In this document: positions 1 through 7,101 of the stretch, piece by piece
How positions within the stretch are numbered: the stretch's first letter is position 1
Layout of the letters: each line of letters starts with the position of its first letter
Source of the DNA: Marinosulfonomonas sp.
Lineage (GTDB): Bacteria; Pseudomonadota; Alphaproteobacteria; Rhodobacterales; Rhodobacteraceae
Length of the DNA stretch: 14,707 nt
Assembly: GCA_026989405.1 (NCBI GenBank)
Contig: JALSJL010000312.1
Coordinates: 1 to 14,707, forward strand
Reading direction: 5' to 3'
Position numbers and translations under genes: made by a program
The notes under the pieces: generated by a model
Told to the model about the DNA's origin: nothing
Databases searched by the model: none
The model's input: only the letters and a program-made list of their open reading frames with translations

Positions 1-329
1 AGGCGCCCGGCGGGTTCCGCCTGCGGCTGCGCGGTGCTGATCTTCGGGTGCATGTGCGCACGCCGCGACAGGCCGAGCTTGCACGGCTCATGCCGGAAAA
101 GATCGCGCCGGATACGTCGCGCCTTCTGCTGTGTCCGATGCCGGGCCTGATCCTTGCGGTCAATGTCAAGCAGGGCGACAAGGTGCAGGAAGGCCAAGCG
201 CTGTGCACCGTCGAAGCCATGAAGATGGAAAATATCCTGCGCGCCGAGAAAACCGGAATTGTCGCCAGGATCAATGCGAACCCGGGCGACAGCCTGGCCG
301 TCGATGATGTGATCATGGAGTTCGAATGA
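1..329 (+). CDS. pccA: Propionyl-CoA carboxylase alpha subunit, C-terminal end (partial)
   Basis: This is the 3' end of a gene that begins before the window; the reading frame is open from base 3. It encodes the end of the biotin-dependent alpha subunit, which carboxylates biotin and carries it to the beta subunit to turn propionyl-CoA into methylmalonyl-CoA in the cytoplasm. The last 75 or so residues are a biotin carboxyl carrier domain: LLCPMPGL, then EAMKMEN with the biotinylated lysine at codon 222-224, then a closing DSLAVDDVIMEFE. The preceding MPEKIAPDTS linker and closing residues fit alphaproteobacterial PccA as I know it, rather than acetyl-CoA or methylcrotonyl-CoA carboxylase. 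The mutase of the same pathway lies 2.2 kb downstream. The stop codon overlaps the next start as ATGA. The biotin-carrier assignment is certain; PccA rather than a sister carboxylase is very likely. Confidence 0.93.
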   Translation, partial: APGGFRLRLRGADLRVHVRTPRQAELARLMPEKIAPDTSRLLLCPMPGLILAVNVKQGDKVQEGQALCTVEAMKMENILRAEKTGIVARINANPGDSLAVDDVIMEFE

Positions 330-1912
330 GCATCGCCCAGCCCGACCGCCGACGGTTTGTCGTCGCAAGTGTCCTTGGCGCGCTGGCCTTCCTGCTGTTT
401 CTCGAGATCACCGCCTGGCGCGTGGCGGGCGTGTTCGAATACCCGCTCGATGACGTGTATATCCATCTTGCCATGGCCGAAGGTCTTTGGGCCGGCAGCT
501 ACGGCGTCAACCCCGGCGAGATCAGTTCGGCGGCCTCATCGGTTCTGTATCCGGTTTTGCTGGCGCCGGTGATTTCGCCGGAATTTCAACGGCTTCTTCC
601 GCTTTTCTGGAATGTCGCGGGGCTGGTCCTGTCGGCATGGCTGTGGGCCGAGGTTCTGCTGGCTGCCGGCTACGGGCGCGCCGGGCTGCGCCGCGTCGGG
701 CTGGTGTTGGCCGCGCTTGGCCCGATTGCCCTGCAGATGCCGGCCGTCGCGTTTCTCGGGATGGAACATGCGCTTCACACCGCGGCCAGCCTTGCGATCT
801 TGCTGGGTGTGATCCGGCATCTAAAGGGGCAGCCGGCGCGGGGGCTGCTTTTTGCCGGCATCCTGTTTGCGCCCCTGCTGCGATATGAAGGCCTTGGGCT
901 GGTGATTGCGGCGGCGGGTGTCCTGTTGGTGACAGGCCAGCGTCGGGCGGCCCTGTCGGCTGTCGCCCTGGGGGTGGTCCCGCTGGCCCTTTTCAGCGCC
1001 TTCCTGATGAAAAACGGCCTGGACCCGTTGCCCAACTCGGTCCTGGCCAAACAGGTCGGGGCCACCGACACGGACCTCGGGTCGGTCGCGCAGCGGCTGG
1101 CCGCGTTCCGGCGCAATATCGGCCAGGGCGGCGGGGCGCTGGTTCTGGGTTTCGTGCTGGGCAGCTGGGCGCTTTACGGGCTGGATGCGCGGTTGCGCGC
1201 GGGGCCGATGCGCTGGCTTGCGGTGTTTGTCATTGTGGCCGGGCTGGGCCACCTGGCCTTTGGCCAGATCGGGTGGCTCAACCGTTATGAACATTACATC
1301 CTGGTGATCACGGCCGGTGGTTTTCTCGTGTTGCTGGCAAATTCGGCGCTGGCGGAAAACTGGCGCGCCGGGGTGTTGCTTGGGGCGGCTTTCAGCCTGG
1401 TTGCGCCCGGTGTGGTCTATCTGCGCGAAGTGACATTCGGCTACAGGTATAACCCCCGCGCGATCCATCTGCAGCAGGGGCAGATGGCGCGTTTTGCGCA
1501 GGACTACTGGAACGCTCCTGTTGCGGTGAATGATCTGGGCCGGGTTTCATGGAACAATCCGAACCATGTGCTGGATCTCTGGGGGCTGGCGTCGCCCGAA
1601 GCGCTGCGCCTGCGGCTGGCCAGCCAGGCGGGCCGGGGCGCGCCCGGCGGCTGGGCGGATGAGCTGACCAGAAAACACGGCGTCCGGCTTGTGATGGCCT
1701 ACGAGCACTGGCTGGGCGATGCGGTCGGAAAGGACTGGGTTGTCCTGGGCGACTTCTGGCTGGATGACCGGCGCGGATTTCTGGGGAGCGACCGGGTGCG
1801 GTTTTATGCCACCGACCCGGATGCCGTGGCGCAGATCATGCCGGCGCTTGATGAGTGGGTGAAAACCCTGGACGACGGCACGAACTTCCAGTTTGCCGAG
1901 GTTACTCGGTGA
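326..1912 (+). CDS. GT-C fold membrane glycosyltransferase-like protein
   Basis: A 528-residue integral membrane protein with roughly ten or eleven hydrophobic segments between residues 12 and 366 and a soluble C-terminal part (about 370-528). Spaced motifs fit GT-C enzymes that use polyprenyl-phosphate sugars: an acidic pair D42-D43 in PLDDVYIHLAMAEGL just after the first membrane segment, GMEHAL (145-150), LLRYEGL (184-190), PLPNSVLAK (235-243), and a C-terminal VNDLGRVSW followed by LDLWGL (401-421). In related proteins these read roughly DDxYI, GMEt, RPEG, PNt..aK and hDiG..DlvGL. By analogy it would add a sugar to a lipid, glycan or protein at the periplasmic face; the substrate cannot be told. 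Its ATG overlaps the pccA stop as ATGA, so translation is probably coupled. Its 3' end overlaps the opposing DUF4174 gene by 11 bases. Family call is good, specific function unknown. Confidence 0.75.
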   Translation: MSIAQPDRRRFVVASVLGALAFLLFLEITAWRVAGVFEYPLDDVYIHLAMAEGLWAGSYGVNPGEISSAASSVLYPVLLAPVISPEFQRLLPLFWNVAGLVLSAWLWAEVLLAAGYGRAGLRRVGLVLAALGPIALQMPAVAFLGMEHALHTAASLAILLGVIRHLKGQPARGLLFAGILFAPLLRYEGLGLVIAAAGVLLVTGQRRAALSAVALGVVPLALFSAFLMKNGLDPLPNSVLAKQVGATDTDLGSVAQRLAAFRRNIGQGGGALVLGFVLGSWALYGLDARLRAGPMRWLAVFVIVAGLGHLAFGQIGWLNRYEHYILVITAGGFLVLLANSALAENWRAGVLLGAAFSLVAPGVVYLREVTFGYRYNPRAIHLQQGQMARFAQDYWNAPVAVNDLGRVSWNNPNHVLDLWGLASPEALRLRLASQAGRGAPGGWADELTRKHGVRLVMAYEHWLGDAVGKDWVVLGDFWLDDRRGFLGSDRVRFYATDPDAVAQIMPALDEWVKTLDDGTNFQFAEVTR

Positions 1913-2387
1913 CTTGCCGGGCCGCCTCGCGCTCGAGCGCGCGTTTTTCGCGCTCCAGCCGCAGTTCCTCCTTGCGCAGGTCGGTCTTGTCGATCGACCG
2001 GGTGATCTCGCGCACGTCCCAGGGCACGGGCTTGCGCAGTTTCACGACGCCATCCTTGTCGACAAACACGAAGCTGAACCCGCGCGGGCGCAGTTTCCGG
2101 CGGGCATCGGTCATGGCTGCCGGGTCGGTATCGACGACGACAATGACGTCGCGCTCCAGCAGGTCTTGCGGGTTTTCGGCCAGAAGCTCCATCTGCTCCT
2201 GGAACCGCGGATCGATCCCGGTGTCGGCAAACACCACGATCAGGCGGTTTTTCCACAGGAAGTCTTCAAGCGTGATCTCGCTTGCCGGGCGAATGTCGAG
2301 CGCTGGGGGCGGCGGTGTCTCGCCATCCTGTGCAAGGGCGCTTCCGCCCAGAATTGCGCATGCGATCAGCATCGGAAATAGTTTCAT
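1902..2387 (-). CDS. Secreted DUF4174-domain protein
   Basis: A 161-residue protein whose start was set at base 2387, not at the upstream in-frame ATG at 2537, because a GGAGG ribosome site sits 4 bases before this ATG and a clean signal peptide begins here: MKLF, a hydrophobic stretch, then ALA with likely cleavage after residue 19. The mature part resembles DUF4174 domains: DFLWKNRLIVVFAD (42-55), an ERDVIVVVDTD strand (78-88), VDKDGVVKLRKPVPWDVREI (109-128) and a SIDKTDLRKEE end, followed by a charged helix of Arg, Lys and Glu to residue 158. The family is uncharacterised; I recall a thioredoxin-like fold, but I see no CxxC pair. Presumably periplasmic. It points away from scpA across a 114-base gap and runs into the end of the glycosyltransferase-like gene. 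Confidence 0.8.
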   Translation of the reverse strand: MKLFPMLIACAILGGSALAQDGETPPPPALDIRPASEITLEDFLWKNRLIVVFADTGIDPRFQEQMELLAENPQDLLERDVIVVVDTDPAAMTDARRKLRPRGFSFVFVDKDGVVKLRKPVPWDVREITRSIDKTDLRKEELRLEREKRALEREAARQVTE

Positions 2388-2434
2388 CAGGCCTCCATTC
2401 CCTTCCGATATAGGGTGTCGGGCGCTTGAACCGA

Positions 2435-2448
2435 AGGGCGAAAGCCCT
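2435..2448. promoter_or_regulatory. Small GAAA-loop inverted repeat in divergent intergenic region
   Basis: The 114 bases between the DUF4174 and scpA starts contain AGGGC-GAAA-GCCCT, a perfect five-base stem with a GNRA-type tetraloop when read on the plus strand. It lies 53 bases before the scpA start. A poor -35-like TTGAAC (2426-2431) precedes it, but I see no good -10 at the right distance. It could be a leader hairpin of the scpA transcript, an operator, or chance. The scpA ribosome site is AGGGG at 2490-2494. Confidence 0.3.
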
Positions 2449-2501
2449 GCCATCACGCGGCATTTTCGGCCGTCGACCATTTCAGAACCAGGGGTGCACA
2501 G

Positions 2502-4631
2502 ATGAGCGACAAGGAAAAATGGGCGCAAAGGGCACAAAAGGAACTGCGCGACAGGTCGCTGGACGACCTAACGTGGCACACGCCCGAGGGCATCGACATC
2601 GCGCCGGTCCATACCGAAGAAGACGCGAAAGACCTGCCGCACACCGGCTCGATGCCGGGTTTTGCCCCGTTCACCCGCGGCCCGCGCGCCACCATGTATG
2701 CCGGCAGACCCTGGACGATCCGGCAATATGCCGGCTTTTCGACGGCCGAAGAAAGCAACGCGTTTTACCGCAAGGGGCTTGCGGCGGGCCAGCAGGGGGT
2801 TTCGGTCGCCTTTGATCTGGCGACGCACCGCGGCTATGACAGCGACCATCCGCGGGTGGTTGGCGATGTGGGCAAGGCCGGGGTCGCGATTGATTCGGTT
2901 GAGGACATGAAAGTCCTGTTCGATGGCATCCCGCTGGAAAAAGTCAGCGTTTCCATGACAATGAACGGCGCGGTCATTCCGGTGCTGGCGTCGTTCATCG
3001 TGGCCGGCGAGGAACAGGGCGTCGATCGCAAGGACCTTTCGGGCACCATTCAGAACGATATCCTGAAAGAATTCATGGTCCGCAACACCTATATCTACCC
3101 GCCGGAACCCAGCATGAGGATCGTCGCGGATATCATTGAATTCACGGCAAAAGAAATGCCCCGCTTCAACTCGGTTTCGATCTCGGGCTACCACATGCAG
3201 GAGGCCGGGGCGACGCTGGTGCAGGAACTGGCGTTCACGCTTGCCGACGGGCGCGAATATGTGCGCGCGGCGCTGGAGCGGGGCATGGATGTCGATGCTT
3301 TCGCCGGCCGGCTGTCGTTTTTCTTCGCGATCGGGATGAACTTTTTCATGGAAGCCGCCAAGCTGCGCGCGGCGCGCTTTCTGTGGCACCGCATCATGAG
3401 CGAATTCAATCCGAAACAGGAAAAATCGCTGATGTTGCGCACCCATTGCCAGACGTCCGGCGTCAGCCTGCAAGAGCAGGACCCCTACAACAACATCGTG
3501 CGCACCGCCTATGAGGCGCTTTCGGCCGTGCTTGGCGGCACCCAGTCGCTGCACACGAACTCTTTCGACGAAGCCATTGCTCTGCCGACGGAATTTTCCG
3601 CACGCATCGCCAGAAACACGCAGCTCATCCTGCAGAACGAGACCGGCGTGACGAAGGTCGTCGACCCGTTGGCCGGGTCGTATTATGTGGAAAAGCTGAC
3701 CGCTGACCTGATCGATGAGGCCTGGGCGCTGATCGAGGAGGTCGAGGCGATGGGGGGCATGACCCGGGCCGTGGCCTCGGGCATGCCCAAGCTGCGTATC
3801 GAAGAGGCCGCCGCGCGTCGGCAGGCGGCCGTGGACCGGGGCGAAGAGGTGATTGTCGGGGTCAACAGGTTCCGGCTTGATGAAGAAGACCCGATCGACA
3901 TCCGCGAAATTGACAATTCGGCCGTGCGTGATGCACAGATTGCCCGGCTGGCCGAAATCCGGGCAGGGCGTGACCCCAAGGCGGTGGCGGCCGCGCTTGA
4001 TGCCCTGACCAGAGCCGCGGGCTCGGGCGACGGAAACTTGCTGGAACTGGCGGTGGAAGCCGCCCGCGCGCGCGCAACCGTAGGAGAGATTTCGATGGCC
4101 ATGGAAAAGGAATTCGGGCGCCACCGCGCCGAGGTCAGGACTTTGGCCGGGGTCTACGGCGCCGCATACGAGGGCGACGAGGATTTCGCGGCGATCCAGA
4201 AGGATGTCGAGAAATTCGCGGAAGAAGAAGGGCGTCGCCCGCGCATGCTTGTCGTCAAGATGGGCCAGGACGGGCATGACCGCGGGGCCAAGGTTATTGC
4301 GACGGCCTTTGCCGATATCGGCTTTGATGTCGATGTCGGCCCGCTGTTCCAGACCCCCGAAGAAGCCGCGCAGGATGCGGTGGACAATGACGTGCATATC
4401 ATCGGCATTTCCAGCCAGGCGGCGGGCCACAAGACACTGGCGCCCAGGCTGATCGAGGCGCTGGAAGCGCTGGATGCCGGTGACATCATCGTGATTTGCG
4501 GCGGGGTCATCCCGCAGCAGGACTACGATTTTCTGAAGAAGGCCGGCGTCAAGGCCATTTTCGGCCCCGGAACGAATATCCCGGAAGCCGCAAGGAACAT
4601 ATTGCAGCTGGTGCGCGCGGCGCGGACGTAG
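2502..4631 (+). CDS. scpA: Methylmalonyl-CoA mutase (adenosylcobalamin-dependent)
   Basis: A 709-residue single-chain mutase that interconverts methylmalonyl-CoA and succinyl-CoA, the last step of propionyl-CoA assimilation. Residues about 20-560 form the substrate-binding TIM barrel: RATMYAGRPWTIRQYAGF (62-79, with the family's active-site Tyr at 66), SVAFDLATHRGYDSDHP (101-117), VRNTYIYPPEPS (193-204) and SGYHMQEAG (228-236, catalytic His 231). Residues about 578-709 form the B12-binding domain, with the DxHxxG cobalt-ligand motif at 590-595 (His 592), ISSQAAGH (636-643) and CGGVIP (666-671). The TMYAGRPWTIRQYAG segment marks methylmalonyl-CoA mutase rather than ethylmalonyl-CoA mutase. The length suits the homodimeric alphaproteobacterial form, also called Mcm or BhbA. 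AGGGG lies 7 bases before the ATG. The pccA end is close upstream; the chaperone MeaB and the epimerase are not seen. Confidence 0.97.
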   Translation: MSDKEKWAQRAQKELRDRSLDDLTWHTPEGIDIAPVHTEEDAKDLPHTGSMPGFAPFTRGPRATMYAGRPWTIRQYAGFSTAEESNAFYRKGLAAGQQGVSVAFDLATHRGYDSDHPRVVGDVGKAGVAIDSVEDMKVLFDGIPLEKVSVSMTMNGAVIPVLASFIVAGEEQGVDRKDLSGTIQNDILKEFMVRNTYIYPPEPSMRIVADIIEFTAKEMPRFNSVSISGYHMQEAGATLVQELAFTLADGREYVRAALERGMDVDAFAGRLSFFFAIGMNFFMEAAKLRAARFLWHRIMSEFNPKQEKSLMLRTHCQTSGVSLQEQDPYNNIVRTAYEALSAVLGGTQSLHTNSFDEAIALPTEFSARIARNTQLILQNETGVTKVVDPLAGSYYVEKLTADLIDEAWALIEEVEAMGGMTRAVASGMPKLRIEEAAARRQAAVDRGEEVIVGVNRFRLDEEDPIDIREIDNSAVRDAQIARLAEIRAGRDPKAVAAALDALTRAAGSGDGNLLELAVEAARARATVGEISMAMEKEFGRHRAEVRTLAGVYGAAYEGDEDFAAIQKDVEKFAEEEGRRPRMLVVKMGQDGHDRGAKVIATAFADIGFDVDVGPLFQTPEEAAQDAVDNDVHIIGISSQAAGHKTLAPRLIEALEALDAGDIIVICGGVIPQQDYDFLKKAGVKAIFGPGTNIPEAARNILQLVRAART

Positions 4632-4632
4632 C

Positions 4633-4653
4633 GCGGGGGCTGTCTGCCCCCGC
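4633..4653 (+). terminator. Strong hairpin after scpA, probable terminator or attenuator
   Basis: Two bases after the scpA stop comes a perfect eight-base stem, GCGGGGGC-TGTCT-GCCCCCGC. No run of T follows directly; the next bases are ACCCCCGAGGATATTT. It may end or reduce transcription, or protect the 3' end of the scpA mRNA. The VOC gene starts only 40 bases later on the same strand, so complete termination would leave that gene needing its own promoter, which I cannot identify. Confidence 0.55.
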
Positions 4654-4654
4654 A

Positions 4655-4684
4655 CCCCCGAGGATATTTGCAAAAGAAGAAGGG
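4655..4684 (+). repeat. Rhodobacteraceae-type extragenic repeat, copy 1
   Basis: The segment CCCCCGAGGATATTTGC followed by AAAAGAAGAAGGG looks like a short sequence I recall as common between genes in Rhodobacteraceae, usually just after a G/C hairpin, as here. Its purine-rich end (AAGAAGAAGGG, 4674-4684) lies 8 bases before the ATG of the VOC gene and is the only Shine-Dalgarno-like sequence there, so the repeat appears to supply that ribosome site. A second related copy lies at 13106-13137. Repeat status rests on memory plus the two partly matching copies in this window. Confidence 0.5.
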
Positions 4685-4692
4685 CCGGGCAC

Positions 4693-5295
4693 ATGCGGCT
4701 GGATCACCTGGTGATATCTTGCGAGACCCTCGAAGAGGGGGCTGCGGCCGTTGAGGAAACGCTGGGCGTGCGCCCGGTGGCTGGGGGCAAGCATGCCTTC
4801 ATGGGCACGCATAACATGCTGCTTTCGCTGGGGCCGGAGGCCTATCTCGAGGTGATCGCCGTGGACCCGGACGCACCGGCGCCAGGCCATGCGCGCTGGT
4901 TCGCGCTCGATGCGTTCAAGGGGCCGCCGAGGCTGACCAACTGGGTGGCCCGATGCGACAACCTCGAGGCGGCGCTGGCCGCTGCCCCGCCTGTGCAGGG
5001 CGCCATCTCGGAGCTTTCGCGCGGCGCGCTTCGGTGGCGCATGCTGGTTGTCGAAAACGGGCGCCTGCCGTTTGACGGCTGCTACCCGGGCCTGATCCAG
5101 TGGCAGGGGGCGCATCCGGCGTCGCTGTTGCCTGACGTCGGGTTGCGGCTGAACCGGTTGACGCTGACCCATGTCAAAGCCTTGAAATTGCGCCCTTTTC
5201 TGCGTGACTTCGAAACGGTCAGGGTTGTCGAGGGGGCCAAGGCCGGGCTTGTCGGCGACATTGCAACGCCGGGCGGGGCGGTGTTGCTGGCCTGA
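4693..5295 (+). CDS. VOC superfamily (Glyoxalase_3-like) protein
   Basis: A 200-residue cytoplasmic protein with no signal or membrane segment. It begins LDHLVISC (3-10), the usual first strand of vicinal-oxygen-chelate proteins. GGKHAFMGTHNMLLSLGPEAYLEVIAVDP at 31-59 matches the pattern of the Glyoxalase_3-like group (GG.H...GT.N.L..LG..YLE). His 5, His 40 and Glu 53 are possible metal ligands. The substrate is unknown. Because it follows the mutase it may be taken for methylmalonyl-CoA epimerase, which is also a VOC protein, but that enzyme is usually near 135 residues and this domain subtype is different, so I do not assign that role. The ATG has AAGAAGGG 8 bases upstream, within an extragenic repeat. 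It is separated from scpA by a strong hairpin, so it may be only weakly co-transcribed. Confidence 0.75.
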   Translation: MRLDHLVISCETLEEGAAAVEETLGVRPVAGGKHAFMGTHNMLLSLGPEAYLEVIAVDPDAPAPGHARWFALDAFKGPPRLTNWVARCDNLEAALAAAPPVQGAISELSRGALRWRMLVVENGRLPFDGCYPGLIQWQGAHPASLLPDVGLRLNRLTLTHVKALKLRPFLRDFETVRVVEGAKAGLVGDIATPGGAVLLA

Positions 5296-5317
5296 TCGCG
5301 GAATTGGCATCGCGATC
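5294..5317. repeat. Inverted repeat after the VOC gene
   Basis: GATCGCG and CGCGATC form perfect seven-base arms around a ten-base loop, beginning inside the VOC stop codon. No T run follows, so it is a poor intrinsic terminator; it could be an operator for the next gene, whose ATG is 38 bases downstream. A -35-like TTGGCA (5304-5309) falls in the loop but no matching -10 is visible. Confidence 0.3.
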
Positions 5318-5355
5318 GGACTGACATCTGCCGGCAAACACGTTAGAAGAGAGCC

Positions 5356-6036
5356 ATGTCGCTTTGGAGTCGCATATCAGAGGCACTTGGCGCGCTTGCC
5401 AAGGGAGAGCCGCTTTCGGCGGTGTTCGACCGGTTGCGCACGCCCCCCGAGCGCACAACGGCTTTCACGATTGCCGTGATCGCGCTTTCGGCCAAGATGG
5501 CCAAGGCCGACGGGTTGGTCACGCGCGACGAGGTGGCGGCCTTCCGGGAGATTTTCGATATCCCGCCCGAAGAAGAAAAGAACGCGGCCCGGGTGTTCAA
5601 CTTGGCCCGCCAGGACGTGGCCGGGTTCGAAGAATATGCCCGCAAGATCGCCCGGATGTTCGCCGACCAGAAAGGCACCCTTTGCGACCTGATGGAGGGG
5701 CTGTTCCACATCGCCATGGCCGATGGTGAATACCACCCCAACGAAGACGCCTTTCTGGAGCGTGTGGCCGGGATATTCGGGCTGAGCGATGCCCAGTTTC
5801 GCGGGCTGCGCACGCGTTTCGTGCCGGGGGCGGAACCGGACCCCTACGAGGTTCTCGGGCTTGAGCCCGACGCCGGCCCGGACGAGGCCAAGGCCGCCTG
5901 GCGACAGATGGTGCGCAACTGCCATCCCGACCGGTTGCGGGCGCGCGGCGTGCCCGAGGAAATGGTGAAAGTCGCCGAACGGCGGCTGATGGCCGCCAAC
6001 CGGGCGTTCGAGGAAATTCAGCAACAGGCGGCGTGA
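5356..6036 (+). CDS. TerB plus J-domain (DjlA-like) co-chaperone
   Basis: A 226-residue protein with two recognisable parts. Residues about 35-155 resemble a TerB/DjlA-type helical domain, with two acidic metal-binding-like motifs, AKADGLVTRDE (49-59) and MADGEYHPNED (121-131). Residues 162-226 are a C-terminal J domain: DPYEVLGLEPDAGPDEAKAAWR, then the essential HPD at 190-192 (CHPDRL). J domains stimulate the ATPase of DnaK, so this is probably a DnaK partner; its client is unknown. E. coli DjlA has an N-terminal membrane segment; here the first 35 residues are not hydrophobic enough, so the protein looks soluble. AGAAGAG lies just before the ATG. Its stop overlaps the next start (TGATG), pointing to coupled translation with the nuclease-like gene. 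Confidence 0.85.
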   Translation: MSLWSRISEALGALAKGEPLSAVFDRLRTPPERTTAFTIAVIALSAKMAKADGLVTRDEVAAFREIFDIPPEEEKNAARVFNLARQDVAGFEEYARKIARMFADQKGTLCDLMEGLFHIAMADGEYHPNEDAFLERVAGIFGLSDAQFRGLRTRFVPGAEPDPYEVLGLEPDAGPDEAKAAWRQMVRNCHPDRLRARGVPEEMVKVAERRLMAANRAFEEIQQQAA

Positions 6037-7070
6037 TGCGGCTGGCGACCTACAACGTGGAATGGTTCAATTCGCTGTTCGACAACCAGGGCCGCTTGCT
6101 TGAAGATGACCAGTGGTCGGGGCGCCAGGACGTGCGCCGGGGCGAACAGCTGGGTGCGCTCGGCATCGTTTTCACGGCGCTCGACGCTGACGCGGTTCTG
6201 ATCATCGAAGCCCCCGACGGGAACCGCAAACGGTCTTCGGTGCAGGCGCTCGAAAACTTTTCGCGGCGATACGGTCTGCGCGCGCGCCGGGCGCTGGTGG
6301 GGTTTCGCAACGACACGCAACAGGAAATCGCGCTGATCTACGACCCGGACAAGATGCGCGTGCGCCATGATCCCAAGGGCGCCACCACCGGCAAACATGA
6401 CGACGCCTGGCCGTCGCCGCGCTTTGACGGCGTATTTCGCTGGGATCTCGATGTGGACAGCACGCCGGAAGTGGTCAGGTTTTCCAAGCCCCCGCTGGAA
6501 GCGGAACTGCAATTCGTTGACGGCCGCAAGCTGCGCGTCATCGGCGTTCACATCAAGTCGAAGGCCCCGCACGGGGCGCGCGGGCGCGAAGAAATCCTGC
6601 GCCTGTCCATTGCCAACCGGCGCAAGCAGTTGGCGCAATGCATCTGGCTGCGCAAGCGCGTCGAAGAACATCTGGCCGCCGGCGACAGCCTGATCGTGAT
6701 GGGCGATTTCAACGACGGCCCCGGCCTGGACGAGTTCGAGAAACTGTTCGGCCGCTCCAGCGTTGAAATCGTGCTGGGGGATCGCACCGGCGCGCGCCTG
6801 CATGATCCGCATGCCAGGCTGGCCTTGTCGCGCAAGATCGGCCCGGCCCCGACGACCTCGCGCTTTTATCTCGCCGATCAGGAGCGTTACCTCGAAGTCC
6901 TGCTTGATTACATCATGGTCTCGCCCGACATTGCCGCCGAAAACCCGAAATGGCGTATCTGGCACCCTTTCGACGACCCCGCGTGCTTCAAGACGCCCGA
7001 ACTGCGCGAGGCCCTGCTGCAGGCGTCCGATCATTTCCCGGTGTCGATTGATTTGCCGGACAGGGCTTAA
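6036..7070 (+). CDS. Endonuclease/exonuclease/phosphatase (EEP) family protein
   Basis: A 344-residue metal-dependent phosphoesterase of the EEP (DNase I-like) fold. All expected catalytic positions are visible: TYNVEWF (Asn 7), IIEAPDG (Glu 58), GVHIKSK (His 172), MGDFNDGPG (Asp 224, Asn 226), LDYIMVSP (Asp 291) and the closing SDHFPV (Asp 332, His 333). The enzyme is therefore probably active, cleaving a phosphodiester or phosphomonoester, but nucleic acid, lipid and small-molecule substrates cannot be told apart. There is no signal peptide. I use the ATG at 6036, which overlaps the TGA of the J-domain gene; an in-frame GTG one codon earlier is the only near alternative. An insertion-like acidic stretch (about 111-150) with an aromatic-rich FDGVFRWDLDVD segment lies before the central strands. 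Confidence 0.88.
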   Translation: MRLATYNVEWFNSLFDNQGRLLEDDQWSGRQDVRRGEQLGALGIVFTALDADAVLIIEAPDGNRKRSSVQALENFSRRYGLRARRALVGFRNDTQQEIALIYDPDKMRVRHDPKGATTGKHDDAWPSPRFDGVFRWDLDVDSTPEVVRFSKPPLEAELQFVDGRKLRVIGVHIKSKAPHGARGREEILRLSIANRRKQLAQCIWLRKRVEEHLAAGDSLIVMGDFNDGPGLDEFEKLFGRSSVEIVLGDRTGARLHDPHARLALSRKIGPAPTTSRFYLADQERYLEVLLDYIMVSPDIAAENPKWRIWHPFDDPACFKTPELREALLQASDHFPVSIDLPDRA

Positions 7071-7101
7071 TATCTGGCCGCAAGCCCCTATATTACCGGG
7101 C

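Noticed and set aside
821..1468. Open frame antisense to the GT-C-like gene
   Set aside because: No ribosome site, low-complexity Arg/Gln/Pro/His composition, and the sense frame has a consistent membrane-protein pattern.
2388..2537. N-terminal extension of the DUF4174 protein to base 2537
   Set aside because: It would bury the signal peptide 50 residues inside and run over the scpA start; the ATG at 2387 has a strong GGAGG.
4667..4674. TTTGCAAA resembling a half of the PccR operator
   Set aside because: Only one copy is present, the reported operator needs two with a 4-base spacer, and here it is part of the extragenic repeat tail after scpA.
2568..4694. A 708-codon open frame antisense to scpA
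   Set aside because: It mirrors the mutase gene, is rich in Arg, His, Gln and Pro as G/C-rich antisense frames are, and shows no domain; the sense strand encodes an unmistakable mutase.
7081..7101. TATATT at 7089-7094 as a -10 box for the small secreted gene
   Set aside because: No -35 at an acceptable distance; the nearest TTGCCG is 30 bases away, and the box is too near the ATG.
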